64,000 nucleotides of DNA from Hymenobacter daecheongensis DSM 21074 (GCF_900141805.1 NZ_FQYN01000004.1:496001-560000); one strand, 5' to 3'; shown: positions 8,619 to 17,239, numbered from the stretch's first letter. Notes: a model not told the origin generated them from the sequence alone. Numbers and translations are program-made.

Positions 8619-9159
8619 CGTCGTGCTTTATGGTTTCCACACTTACCGGCCCTACGGCCTGGCCGCCGCTTTCTTCGGCCACTTTGGCACAAAATAGCTC
8701 CCAGGTCTGCTGTTGCACGGTTTTGCCAATGCCCAGCGTGTCGTAGGTGAAGGCCACCAGGCCGTCGCGGGAGCGGGCCCAAGAGTGAATCTCGAAGCGC
8801 AGGCGGCCTTTCTCGCCGGCCGGCAGCTCGCGCAGGCTGAAGCGGATGCGGCCGGCTTCGGGGTGGTTTTCGAGCGTAATCAACTCGAAGTGGTCGTCGG
8901 CGGTTTCGGTCACGCGCACGGTGCCGTTCCAGGGGCCCAGAATTTTGATGCTGAACTCGTCGCCTTTCTCCAGGCCATTGGGGTGGCCCTTGGTCTTCTC
9001 AAACTCGGCCAGCAGATCAGGCGAGTAGTGCTCTACGTTGCATTTGATGTGCTGCATCAGCTGCCGGGCCGTGAGGCGCGGCGCGGCAATATCGATACAG
9101 TAGATGCGCTCAAAAAGGGGGCCGGCGCCGGTGGCGGCGGGCTGTTCGGGTTTTTTCAT
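8599..9159 (-). CDS. DUF1990/SRPBCC-like hypothetical protein
   Basis: The product has 186 residues, starting at MKKPEQPAATG. The frame stays open much further upstream, but codon and residue use there is not protein-like, and a divergent gene begins at 9316. The body has a beta-rich pattern (DEFSIKILGPWNGTVRV, FELITLENHPEAGRIRFSL, RLRFEIHSWARSRDG) close to that of the DUF1990 partner, so the two may be paralogues or halves of one functional unit. A membrane segment is absent. The first gene of a likely three-gene unit with DUF1990 and alcohol dehydrogenase. Confidence 0.65.
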   Translation of the reverse strand: MKKPEQPAATGAGPLFERIYCIDIAAPRLTARQLMQHIKCNVEHYSPDLLAEFEKTKGHPNGLEKGDEFSIKILGPWNGTVRVTETADDHFELITLENHPEAGRIRFSLRELPAGEKGRLRFEIHSWARSRDGLVAFTYDTLGIGKTVQQQTWELFCAKVAEESGGQAVGPVSVETIKHDDANPDQ

Positions 9160-9315
9160 AGCGGCGGGCCGGGGTGGGTAGCGTAGCGAGGAAAGGACTG
9201 CTGCTGCTAACGCAGGCACCCGACGCGGGGTTAGCGCCGGTACGGAGCCGGTACGTGAGCCGGCCATTTTTCCGCGTACTTTCGGTCCGAATTTATCCTT
9301 GCCTGCTTTCCGCCT

Positions 9316-10509
9316 ATGCTTTCCCCCCGAATTCAGCGAATTCTGCTCAACCCGCGCCTGGTGCTGGGGTTGTACGTGGTGCTTACCATCGTTGTCTCGT
9401 TTCAGCACTACTTCAAGGGCCAGTTTTCCTACCACAACTACCGCACGTTCGTTGACCCATTTTTCCTGCTGCTGAAGGGCCAAACGCTCTATCAGCCGAT
9501 GCCCGACAACTTCAACGAAATCTATAAGTACAGCCCGGCTTTCGCGCTGTTTATGGCCCCGTTTGCCGTGTTGCCCGACTGGCTGGGCCTGCTGCTCTGG
9601 AATGCGCTGAACAATGTCGTGTTCTACACCGCCGCGCGTCGCCTGTTTCCGGATGTGCGCCGGCAGCTGCTGTTTCTGCTGCTCTGCCTCATCGATATGA
9701 TGACGGCCCTGCACAACAGCCAGGCCAACTGCCTATTGGTGGGCCTGATGCTGTGGACCTACATCAATCTGGAAAACGAGAAATATAGCTGGGCCGGGCT
9801 GTGCGTGGCCCTGGCGGCGCTCATCAAAATCTACGGCATCGGCATCGGGCTGATTTTCCTGTTTTACCCGCAGCCCATCCGCAACGGCGCGGTGGCCTTT
9901 GCCTGGCTGGCGCTGCTGGCTTTCACGCCGCTGCTGGTGGTGTCGTGGCCGAATTTCCGGATGATTTACCAGGACTGGTTGGCCGTGGTGCGCGAGTCGG
10001 CCACGGGCATTCAGCTCTCGCTGATGGGCGTGCTCGAAAGCTGGTTTGGGGTGGCTCCCACGGCTAAGGGCGTGGTGCAGGCAATTGGAATGTTGCTGCT
10101 GCTGGCTCCGCTGGTCTGGTTCCGCTTCTGGCGCGAGGCCGACTACCGCCGCCTCTACGTGGCCTCCATCCTGATTTTTGTAGTGATATTCAATCAGATG
10201 GCCGAGTCACCCACGTTTATTATTGCCGTGGCGGGGTTCATGTTCTGGTTTATTTGGTACGGGCGCGGCACGCGGCTGGGCTGGGCCCTGTTTGCGCTGG
10301 TGCTCATCTTCACCACTCTCTCCGCCACCGACCTGAACCCGCCCGCCCTCCGCCACGCCTATTTCGACGTGTACAAGCTCAAGGCAGTACCGATGATTCT
10401 GGCCTGGGCCGTTATTCAGGCGCAATTGCTGCTGTATCCGCGGTGGCGGGCGCGGCTGCAGGCAGCAGCGGCCGAATCAGCTCAGCTTGCCCCGACCGAA
10501 ATAGCCTAA
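9316..10509 (+). CDS. GT87-type membrane glycosyltransferase (DUF2029)
   Basis: A 397-residue polytopic membrane protein with about nine or ten helices. The early loop after helix 1 (FSYHNYRTFVDPFFLLLKGQ, then LYQPMPDNFNEIYKYSPAF) is the family signature of DUF2029/GT87, which uses polyprenyl-phosphate sugars to build envelope glycans or glycolipids. The catalytic aspartate of this GT-C fold is expected in that loop (FVDPF). The acceptor is unknown. A TACTTTCG box lies 30 bases before the ATG. The transcript ends at the terminator at 10532. Confidence 0.75.
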   Translation: MLSPRIQRILLNPRLVLGLYVVLTIVVSFQHYFKGQFSYHNYRTFVDPFFLLLKGQTLYQPMPDNFNEIYKYSPAFALFMAPFAVLPDWLGLLLWNALNNVVFYTAARRLFPDVRRQLLFLLLCLIDMMTALHNSQANCLLVGLMLWTYINLENEKYSWAGLCVALAALIKIYGIGIGLIFLFYPQPIRNGAVAFAWLALLAFTPLLVVSWPNFRMIYQDWLAVVRESATGIQLSLMGVLESWFGVAPTAKGVVQAIGMLLLLAPLVWFRFWREADYRRLYVASILIFVVIFNQMAESPTFIIAVAGFMFWFIWYGRGTRLGWALFALVLIFTTLSATDLNPPALRHAYFDVYKLKAVPMILAWAVIQAQLLLYPRWRARLQAAAAESAQLAPTEIA

Positions 10510-10531
10510 GCCGTTCGTCTTTCCGTATCGC

Positions 10532-10574
10532 AAAGCCTCGCCCCTGCCCGTATAGCAGGCGGCGAGGCTTTTTT
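10532..10574 (+). terminator. Rho-independent terminator after GT87 gene
   Basis: Stem AAAGCCTCGCC with GGCGAGGCTTT around an 18-base loop that has its own short pairing (CCTGC/GCAGG), then T-run. Confidence 0.85.
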
Positions 10575-10603
10575 GTGCCCCGCTCGCGCCGCCCGAACAT
10601 CAA

Positions 10604-10634
10604 CTCACCATTTCACTATCTCACCATCTCACTT
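10604..10634. repeat. Degenerate 8-bp word array before endonuclease V
   Basis: Four tandem words of 8 bp (CTCACCAT, TTCACTAT, CTCACCAT, CTCACTT-) run directly into the ATG at 10635, leaving no ribosome binding site other than the array. The same words make up the arms of the palindrome at 32390-32503. Confidence 0.8.
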
Positions 10635-11315
10635 ATGTACCGCCCCTACCACCCGCCGGCCGATCCGCTGATCGTGCGCGAGCTGACCCAGGTGCAGCAG
10701 GAAATGCGCAGCCACGTGCGCCTGCTGCCGCTGGGCCACGAGCCGGCCTTCATTGCCGGCTGCGACTCGTCGTTTCCGACGCCCGAAACCATTCTATCGG
10801 TGGTGGTGCTACTGCGGTTTCCGTCGCTGGAAGTGGTGGAGAAGGTGTGGCACGCAGGGCCGGTGGAGGTGCCCTACATTCCGGGCCTGCTCTCGTTTCG
10901 CGAAGCGCCGAATGTGCTGAAAGCCTACGAAAAGCTCCGGCAGAAGCCCGATATTATCATGGTAGACGGGCACGGCATCGCGCATCCGCGGCGCATGGGC
11001 ATTGCCGCCCACATAGGCGTACTGCTCGATATGCCCACCTTCGGCGTGGCCAAGCAGAAGCTGACCGGCGCGTATCAGGAGCCGGGCCATGCCAAAGGCA
11101 GCACCAGCTTGCTTTTGGATAAAAGCGGCGAGGTGCTGGGCGAAGTCATTCGCTCGAAAGACAAGGTGCTGCCGCTGTTCGTGAGTCCCGGCCACCGCTG
11201 CGACCAAGCCACGGCCACCCGCCTCACGCTGGCCTGCCTGCGCGGCTACAAGCTGCCCGAGCCCACCCGCTTGGCCGATCATTGGGCCGAGGAATTCAAA
11301 AAGGAGCTACGGTAA
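10635..11315 (+). CDS. nfi: Endonuclease V
   Basis: A 226-residue nuclease that cuts DNA near deaminated bases, mainly inosine, one bond 3' of the lesion. The active-site acids known from Thermotoga EndoV align: Asp44 in AGCDSS, Glu90 in LLSFREAP and Asp111 in VDGHGIAHPRRMG. The PYIPGLLSFRE strand-wedge motif and GVAKQKL are also present. The frame is open further upstream, but the ATG at 10635 gives the normal family length. The start lies directly behind an 8-bp word array. Confidence 0.95.
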   Translation: MYRPYHPPADPLIVRELTQVQQEMRSHVRLLPLGHEPAFIAGCDSSFPTPETILSVVVLLRFPSLEVVEKVWHAGPVEVPYIPGLLSFREAPNVLKAYEKLRQKPDIIMVDGHGIAHPRRMGIAAHIGVLLDMPTFGVAKQKLTGAYQEPGHAKGSTSLLLDKSGEVLGEVIRSKDKVLPLFVSPGHRCDQATATRLTLACLRGYKLPEPTRLADHWAEEFKKELR

Positions 11316-11341
11316 TGTGCATTAGCGCTTTGAAAAAGAAC

Positions 11342-11434
11342 GTCATGCTGAGCTTGTCGAAGCATCTCGCGTGCTGACTTCGGATTACTAATCTGACATC
11401 AGCACGCGAGATGCTTCGACAAGCTCAGCATGAC
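11342..11434. repeat. Perfect inverted repeat, GTCATGCTGAGC...GCATCTC family
   Basis: 36-bp perfect arms (11342-11377, 11399-11434) and a 21-base loop, placed between two convergent genes. Related copies: 39171-39208 (half), 46621-46725 and 58375-58465. Confidence 0.95.
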
Positions 11435-11443
11435 ACCTTCTTT

Positions 11444-12319
11444 CTACTGATTCACCGCCTCAAACGCCTCGCGCAGCGCCCCCAACGACTCGCCCGCCGC
11501 CGCGGGCAGCCCTAGCAGCCGCGCCACCGCAGCATACACCGGCCGGGGCGAAGCCGCATCGCCCATGATACCCCGCGCCAATGGCTGCTGCTGCGACTTG
11601 GAAAGCTTCAGGCCATCGGGACCGGTGAGCAGCGGATGGTGATGGAAGCGGATGCGGTGGGCATTGAACGCGGCGGTTTCGGGGAGTTGCCGGGCCAGCC
11701 AGAGCTGGGCGGCGGTGCTGGCCTGCAGGTCGAGGCCGCGCACGATGAGCGTAGTGCCCAGGCGCAAATCGTCGATGATAGAAGCCAACTGATAGGCGGC
11801 AATGCCGTCCTTTTTGCGCACCACAAAATCAGGCATTTGCTGGCCCAGCGGCACTACAGTTTCGCCCTGCCAGGCATCCAGGAAGCGAATTTCCAGGGCC
11901 GGCGGCACCCGCGCGCGCCAGGCGGCACCGGGCGTATCGAAGGGCACTTCGGTTTCGGCGGGGCTGGTGCGGGAGCGGGTGCTGGCGTAGAGCAGGCCGG
12001 GCACCTGGGCCAGCCGTTGGAGCGCCAGTTCGTACGCGGGCAGGTGGTGGAGCTGCGAATAGTTTTGCTCAAAATCGGCGGGGCCGGCGGGGCCGTGGTC
12101 GTAGTCGAGGCCGAGCCATTCGATGGTGCGGAAGATGTTTTCCAGGTACTGCGGGCGCAGGCGGGCGCGGTCCAGGTCGTCGATGCGCAGGTGTAGCTTG
12201 CCGTGGGCGCGGCGGGTGAGCAGCCAGGTCAATACAAAGTTGACGGCATTGCCCAAGTGCAGAAAGCCGCTGGGCGTGGGCGCGAGGCGGGAGATGATGG
12301 GAGAGGCAGACTGGCTCAT
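11444..12319 (-). CDS. gluQ: Glutamyl-Q tRNA(Asp) synthetase-like protein
   Basis: A 291-residue protein with the catalytic core of glutamyl-tRNA synthetase but without the anticodon-binding domain, as in GluQ, which attaches glutamate to queuosine in tRNA(Asp). The HIGH motif is SGFLHLGN and the KMSKS motif is GLKLSKS; RIDDLDRAR is the class signature (usually DLD in this group). The zinc cysteines of E. coli GluQ, just after the conserved tyrosine, are replaced: here the stretch reads YASTRSRTSP. A zinc-free GluQ is therefore likely. A small discriminating or other nucleotidyl-type role cannot be excluded. Confidence 0.8.
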   Translation of the reverse strand: MSQSASPIISRLAPTPSGFLHLGNAVNFVLTWLLTRRAHGKLHLRIDDLDRARLRPQYLENIFRTIEWLGLDYDHGPAGPADFEQNYSQLHHLPAYELALQRLAQVPGLLYASTRSRTSPAETEVPFDTPGAAWRARVPPALEIRFLDAWQGETVVPLGQQMPDFVVRKKDGIAAYQLASIIDDLRLGTTLIVRGLDLQASTAAQLWLARQLPETAAFNAHRIRFHHHPLLTGPDGLKLSKSQQQPLARGIMGDAASPRPVYAAVARLLGLPAAAGESLGALREAFEAVNQ

Positions 12320-12452
12320 GGCAACGACGGCCGCAAGGTACTACGGCCGCATCAACCGTGCGAAAAACACACGCGGAATGGCTCTACACACCACTGTTCC
12401 AGCGGCCGGATTAAACGCCGAGGCCCGGCCGTAGTCCAAGCCAGCACCTCCT

Positions 12453-12460
12453 TACTTTGC
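12453..12460 (+). promoter_or_regulatory. -7 box close to start of secreted serine hydrolase
   Basis: TACTTTGC, 6 bases before the ATG at 12467. It implies a very short or absent leader. Confidence 0.5.
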
Positions 12461-12466
12461 GGCTCC

Positions 12467-13792
12467 ATGAAACACGCTCTACTTTCCTTTCTGTTGCTGG
12501 CTGGGCTATTGGCAGGCACTGCCCAAGCCCAGCAAACGCTGTATTTTCCGCCCCCGCCGGCGGTCGGCACCTGGGCCACCACCACGCCCCAGAGTCTGGG
12601 TTGGTGCCAGCCTCAGCTCGATTCGCTCTATAATTTTCTGGGCCGCAAGCACACCAAGTCGTTTATCGTGCTCAAAGATGGCCGGCTGGTGCTGGAGCGC
12701 TACTACGGCACCTACACCCAAGATTCGGTGCATTACTGGGCTTCAGCGGGCAAATCACTGACGGCCATGTTGGTGGGCATTGCGCAGCAGGAAAGCCTGC
12801 TCAGCCTCACCGACAGCACCTCGCGCACGCTGGGCCGGGGCTGGACTTCGGCCCCCGCGCGCAAGGAAGGCCGCATCACGCTGCGCCACCAGCTCACCAT
12901 GACCACCGGCCTCGACGACACGCCGCCCGCGCCCTGCGACAACGAAAGCACCTCCCCCGGCTGCCTGCTCTACCGCACCGATGCCGGCACCCGCTGGGCT
13001 TACCACACCGGTCCCTACCGGCGGTTGCTGGATGTGGTGGCCCAGGCCAGTGGCCTCGCCATCAATCAGTTCACCAACCAGCGCCTGGCCTCCCGCATTG
13101 GTATGAGCGGGGCGTGGGCCAACGGCATCTACTACAGCCGGGCCCGCGACATGGCCCGCTTTGGCCTGCTGGCCCTGGCCCGTGGCACCTGGAACGGTGC
13201 CGCCATTCTGCGCGACACGGCATATTTCCGGCAGATGACCACGCCTTCGCAGCCGCTGAACCGCAGCTACGGCTACCTGTGGTGGCTCAATGGCCAAAGC
13301 TCCTACCAGCTGCCTGGCCCCCAGCAAACCGTTTTTTCCGGCCCGCTCATTCCCACCGCCCCCGCCGACCTTGTTGCCGCGCTGGGCAAAAACGACCAGA
13401 AAATCTACGTGGTGCCCAGCCTGGGGCTGGTGGTGGTGCGCCAGGGCAATTCGGCCGATAGTCCGCGCCTGGCCGTTTCCTCCTTCGACACCGAACTCTG
13501 GCGCTACCTGATGGCCGCTATGCAGTGCCGCCCGCTGGCCACCCAAAACGCCATTGCCCAGGCCGCCGCCCAGGTTTTTCCTAACCCGGCCACGCAGACC
13601 CTAACCGTTTCCGCCGTGCCGGCTGCCCGCCGGCTGTGCCTGCTCGATGCCACCGGCCGCGTGGTGCGGGAGTTGGTGGTAGCCGGCGAAGCCTCGATGT
13701 CCGTAGCGGAGCTGCCCGCCGGGCTGTATCTGCTGCACTGGCTGAGCGCTGAAAGCCGCGTGCTGGCCGTGCGCCGGGTGGTGAAGCAGTAG
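12467..13792 (+). CDS. Type IX-secreted beta-lactamase-like serine hydrolase
   Basis: A 441-residue protein. A signal peptide ends near AQAQ (residue 20); a serine beta-lactamase-like domain follows with SAGK (Ser93, Lys96) and YHTGPYRR in place of the usual YxN tyrosine region. The C-terminal 75 residues, from QVFPNPATQTLTV to LPAGLYLLHW and RRVVKQ, form a Por-type sorting domain, so the protein is exported by the type IX system and perhaps anchored or released at the surface. The gene is divergent from gluQ. The open frame begins upstream, but only the ATG at 12467 gives a signal peptide. Confidence 0.88.
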   Translation: MKHALLSFLLLAGLLAGTAQAQQTLYFPPPPAVGTWATTTPQSLGWCQPQLDSLYNFLGRKHTKSFIVLKDGRLVLERYYGTYTQDSVHYWASAGKSLTAMLVGIAQQESLLSLTDSTSRTLGRGWTSAPARKEGRITLRHQLTMTTGLDDTPPAPCDNESTSPGCLLYRTDAGTRWAYHTGPYRRLLDVVAQASGLAINQFTNQRLASRIGMSGAWANGIYYSRARDMARFGLLALARGTWNGAAILRDTAYFRQMTTPSQPLNRSYGYLWWLNGQSSYQLPGPQQTVFSGPLIPTAPADLVAALGKNDQKIYVVPSLGLVVVRQGNSADSPRLAVSSFDTELWRYLMAAMQCRPLATQNAIAQAAAQVFPNPATQTLTVSAVPAARRLCLLDATGRVVRELVVAGEASMSVAELPAGLYLLHWLSAESRVLAVRRVVKQ

Positions 13793-13843
13793 GAACCCGC
13801 GAGTTTCTTTTATTATAGCATTTACGCAACCGCGGCAAAAGCT

Positions 13844-13998
13844 AGCCCCAGCGGGGCGGCATATCGGTAGCAGTAACGGGCAAAAGCGGTCGAAGCCCCA
13901 GCGGGGCGACACCTTCGTTCAACGATAGGTGCCGTCCCGCTGGGGCTCTGGTCTTTCAGCGGCTTTGGCTACTACCGACATGCCGCCCCGCTGGGGCT
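13844..13998. repeat. Four-module GCCCCAGCGGGGC nested palindromic element, copy 1
   Basis: Four copies of the module GCCCCAGCGGGGC are arranged as two nested inverted pairs. The outer pair carries CATATCGGTAG or its complement on the inside; the inner pair encloses GACACC...CGTT-AACGAT. Outermost flanks TTACGCAA (13822-13829) and TTGCGTAA (14013-14020) are also inverted and may mark the true ends. Copy 2 is at 60079-60236. Confidence 0.85.
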
Positions 13999-14026
13999 TA
14001 AAAACCGACCTTTTGCGTAAGTCTTG

Positions 14027-14094
14027 TATCAGTGAATTAAGAGAAAAAGCCCTTCGGAGCATTCCGAAGGGCTTTTTCTCTTAATTCACTGATA
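14027..14094 (-). terminator. 32-bp perfect hairpin after DPP-IV gene
   Basis: Perfect 32-bp stem with a 4-base GCAT loop, ending 2 bases before the stop codon of the peptidase gene. The A/T-rich outer part and AAAAAGCCC core make it an efficient terminator on the minus strand and possibly in both directions. Confidence 0.9.
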
Positions 14095-14096
14095 TT

Positions 14097-16283
14097 TTAG
14101 CGGGCGCCGGGTGGGCAGTGCTCTTTTAGGAATTGGGTGAAGGTGGTGGCCAGGTGGCGGCTGGTACCTTCGCCTTCCGAGATGCTGTGCGTACGGTTCG
14201 GGTAGGCCATCATCTGGAAGGGCTTGTTGTGCTTGACAAGCTCATTGATCATCTGCTCGGCGTTGTTGTAGTGCACGTTGTCGTCGCCGGTGCCGTGGAT
14301 GAGCAGCAGGTTGCCGCGCAGGTTTTTGGCGTAGTTCAGGGGCGAGTTATCCACAAAGTGGTGCTTGTCTTCGGGCAGCAGCCCCATGTAGCGCTCCTGG
14401 TAGATGTTGTCGTAGTTGAGCTGATTGTCGACGGCGGCAATGGAAACGCCGGTTTTGTAGATCTGCGGGTACTGAAACAGCAGGTTCAGCGTGCTGGACC
14501 CGCCGCCGCTCCAGCCCCACACGGCCACGCGGCTGGTGTCGATGAAGGCATGGCGCTTCAGCAGCTCCTTGGCCGCCATCGCCTGGTCGCGGATGTTGAT
14601 TTTGCCGATGTTGTGGTAGATGGATTTGCGCCACTCGCGGCCTTTCGGGGCGGGCGCGCCACGACCTTCCACGGAGGCGTAGATGTAGCCGTCATCGGCC
14701 ATGCTGCCCGCATACAGGCGGTTGAAGCCCGTGCCGAAACGGTCTACCACCGTCTGGCTGGCGGGCTCGCCGTACACGTAGAACACGATGGGGTATTTCT
14801 TGGCGGGGTCGAAGTTGGTGGGCTTCACCATCCAGCCGTCCATCGTAATACCGTCCTCAGTTTTCACCTGGAAGAACTCCGGCTTGGGCAGCTTGATGCT
14901 CTTGGCCCGCTCCGACACCTCGCCGCCGCTCAGGCGCTTATGCTCGGGCAACGACACCACATCGGCCACCGGGTAAGTGGTGCTGTTGGAGAAGTTGTGC
15001 AGGGCCAGGCGGCCGTTGGGCGAAATGTCGTAGCTGTGCGAGCCGGCCAGCTCTTTCGGTGTCACGCGCTCGGCTTTGCCGCCTTTCAGGGCCACTTTGT
15101 AGAGGTAGCTCTGGGTGGCATTGTCCGGCGAGGCCATGAAGTAAATCGTGCCGTTCTTCTCGTCAATCAGGCTTACGCTGATTACGTCGTAGTTGCCCTT
15201 GGTGAGCAGCTTCTCCTGGCCCTTGCGGTCGATGGTGTAAATGTGGCGCCAGCCGTCTTTCTCGCTAAGCCAGATAAAGCGCTTGCCGCCCTCAATCCAG
15301 TCCCAGCCCACAGCTTCGCTTTTGGCATCAATCCAGGCCTTCTCCGTTTCGCTGTGCACAGGCTTCACCTCGCCGGTAGCGGCGGTGCAAAGCATGATTT
15401 TGCTTTCGTTCTGGCGGCGGTTCAGCTGCTGCACAATCAGCTCCGAGGAGTTGTTGGCCCACTCCATACGGGGCAGGTAGTGCTGCACGGCATCCCCCGG
15501 AATCTTCATCCAAGTGGTAGCGCCGCCCTGCACGGGCACCACCCCGATGCGGGCCATGCTGGGGTCCTCGCCCACCACGGGGTACTCTACCGGCACCGTG
15601 AACGGGTACAGCGAGTCGGTGGTGTTCAGCATGAGGTAGTTTTTGGTTTTAGCCGCATCGAGCTGCCAGTAGGCAATGCTCTGGCCATTGGGGGCCCAGC
15701 GGAAACCGTCGCGGCAGTCCAGCTCCTCCTCATATACCCAGTCGAAGGTACCGTTGATGAGCGTGCGGGTGCCATCGGTGGTCAGGGGCCGGATGGTGCT
15801 GCCGGCCAGGTCTTCCACGTAAATATTATGCTCGCTCACGTAGGCCACCTGCTGGCCGTTGGGCGAGAATTTGGCGAACATCAGCGACGATTCCGGGCGG
15901 CCCTTGCCGAGCTGCTTCAGGGTTTTGGCGGCCGTGTCATACACCCAGTAGTCGCCGCGGGTGTCGTAGCGCCATACTTTTTTGGTGTTGGTATGAATGA
16001 GGACTTTCTGGCCGTCGTCGGAGAGCGAGAAGCGGCGCACTTCCAGCGGTGCGGTTTGGCCCTGGGGCGTCAGCTGGGCCTTGCTGACCAGCACCGTGCG
16101 CTTGGTGCCATCACGGGCGTCGAGCTGTACGATTTCGTCGTTGTCGGCCTTCATGTAGCCGTTGCCGTCTTTGGTCCATTGGGTGCCGGGCCCGAACTGG
16201 GCGGAGGCGGCCCCCACGAATAGCAGCTGGAAAAGCACGACCGCCGCGGCCATTTTCCGCGTGAGAATTCTGAGCATAAACAA
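14097..16283 (-). CDS. Exported S9 prolyl peptidase, DPP-IV type
   Basis: A 728-residue protein. Signal peptide (residues 1-29), an eight-bladed beta-propeller domain, then an alpha/beta-hydrolase domain of about 250 residues. FDWVYEEEL supplies the double glutamate that holds the free N-terminus of the peptide in dipeptidyl peptidase IV. The nucleophile is Ser592 in GWSGGGS (usual form GWSYGG), the acid Asp667/668 in GDDNVHYNN, and the base His in NRTHSISEGE. It likely removes Xaa-Pro dipeptides from peptides in the periplasm. A TAATTTGC box is present on the minus strand at 16316-16323. Confidence 0.9.
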   Translation of the reverse strand: MFMLRILTRKMAAAVVLFQLLFVGAASAQFGPGTQWTKDGNGYMKADNDEIVQLDARDGTKRTVLVSKAQLTPQGQTAPLEVRRFSLSDDGQKVLIHTNTKKVWRYDTRGDYWVYDTAAKTLKQLGKGRPESSLMFAKFSPNGQQVAYVSEHNIYVEDLAGSTIRPLTTDGTRTLINGTFDWVYEEELDCRDGFRWAPNGQSIAYWQLDAAKTKNYLMLNTTDSLYPFTVPVEYPVVGEDPSMARIGVVPVQGGATTWMKIPGDAVQHYLPRMEWANNSSELIVQQLNRRQNESKIMLCTAATGEVKPVHSETEKAWIDAKSEAVGWDWIEGGKRFIWLSEKDGWRHIYTIDRKGQEKLLTKGNYDVISVSLIDEKNGTIYFMASPDNATQSYLYKVALKGGKAERVTPKELAGSHSYDISPNGRLALHNFSNSTTYPVADVVSLPEHKRLSGGEVSERAKSIKLPKPEFFQVKTEDGITMDGWMVKPTNFDPAKKYPIVFYVYGEPASQTVVDRFGTGFNRLYAGSMADDGYIYASVEGRGAPAPKGREWRKSIYHNIGKINIRDQAMAAKELLKRHAFIDTSRVAVWGWSGGGSSTLNLLFQYPQIYKTGVSIAAVDNQLNYDNIYQERYMGLLPEDKHHFVDNSPLNYAKNLRGNLLLIHGTGDDNVHYNNAEQMINELVKHNKPFQMMAYPNRTHSISEGEGTSRHLATTFTQFLKEHCPPGAR

Positions 16284-16576
16284 CTTTTAATGGGGAGAAG
16301 AGAGTGAAAGGAAGGGCAAATTACGCATTGGTTGCTATTGGCCGGCGCGGGATCTGGCCGAGTGTGTCAACTGACGGGCTTTGGCGGCCAATGTTGCTTG
16401 CTACCCGCCCTCCGGCCACGCATGCTGGGCCAGCTTCTCAGCCCTAGTGGGAAGGCATGTTTGAACTTTTCAGCGCTATCAATGTATGTACATATATCAA
16501 CTACCACCGCCGACCGTAGCCCGCACATTTTCGCCGGGCCAAACCGGCGGCCCTAATGCAGTAAAAGCAGCGCTTG

Positions 16577-17155
16577 ATGAAAACCGCCCCCACTACCTAC
16601 CCCGTCCACGACCTGATTCGCAGCCGCTGGAGCCCGCGCTCCTTTGCGCCCACGCCCGTAGCGCCCGAAGCGGTGAGTCAGCTTTTTGAAGCCGCTTCCT
16701 GGGCCGCCAGCGCCATGAACGAGCAGCCCTGGCGCTACCTCTACGCCCACCGCACCGACACCGAAGCCTTCCAAAAACTAGTCGATTGCCTAATGCCCGG
16801 CAACCAGCCCTGGGCCCGCAACGCCGCCGTGCTGGTGCTGGCCTTGGCCAAAACCCACTACGACAACGGCACCCCCAACGGGGCGGCCCTCCACGACCTG
16901 GGCCTGGCCAACGGCAACCTGATTCTGGAAGCCACGGCCCTGGGCCTGCACGGCCACTTCATCGGCGGCTTCGACCGCGCCAAAGCCCAGGCAGCTTTCG
17001 ATTTGCCCGCAAGCCTGCAGCCCGTCGTGATGATTGCGCTGGGCTACCAGGGCGAGGCCGAGCAGCTGGAAGAGCCGTTTCTGAGCCGGGAAAAGGCCGC
17101 CCGACAGCGCAAGCCGGTGGCGGAAATTGCGTTTCACGAGCAGCTGCCTGCTTAA
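16577..17155 (+). CDS. Nitroreductase family FMN oxidoreductase
   Basis: A 192-residue protein. RSRWSPRSFAPTPV is the FMN-phosphate binding start of the nitroreductase fold, AASAMNEQPWRYL the flavin region, and LHDLGLANGNLILEATALGL with the following GGFD the second half. It probably reduces nitro compounds, quinones or related substrates with NAD(P)H; the real substrate is unknown. The ATG at 16577 was taken rather than the TTG just before it. It stands alone and is followed by a perfect terminator. Confidence 0.88.
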   Translation: MKTAPTTYPVHDLIRSRWSPRSFAPTPVAPEAVSQLFEAASWAASAMNEQPWRYLYAHRTDTEAFQKLVDCLMPGNQPWARNAAVLVLALAKTHYDNGTPNGAALHDLGLANGNLILEATALGLHGHFIGGFDRAKAQAAFDLPASLQPVVMIALGYQGEAEQLEEPFLSREKAARQRKPVAEIAFHEQLPA

Positions 17156-17203
17156 CTACTTTTTCGGTTAGTCGGAGTCCGGGTGGCCGGTAGCTTAGCC
17201 GTC

Positions 17204-17239
17204 AGAAGCCTTTCCGGATCCGGAAAGGCTTCTTTTTTT
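17204..17239 (+). terminator. Rho-independent terminator after nitroreductase
   Basis: A perfect 30-bp palindrome (AGAAGCCTTTCCGGA and complement, no loop other than the centre) followed by T7. Confidence 0.9.

Noticed and set aside
12203..12466. Longer N-terminus for the T9SS serine hydrolase
   Set aside because: The upstream frame overlaps the divergent gluQ gene and would bury the signal peptide; the -7 box lies directly before 12467.
16481..16491. TATGTACATA palindrome as an operator of the nitroreductase gene
   Set aside because: It is a single 10-bp palindrome in an AT-rich patch, with no second copy in the window; chance occurrence is likely.
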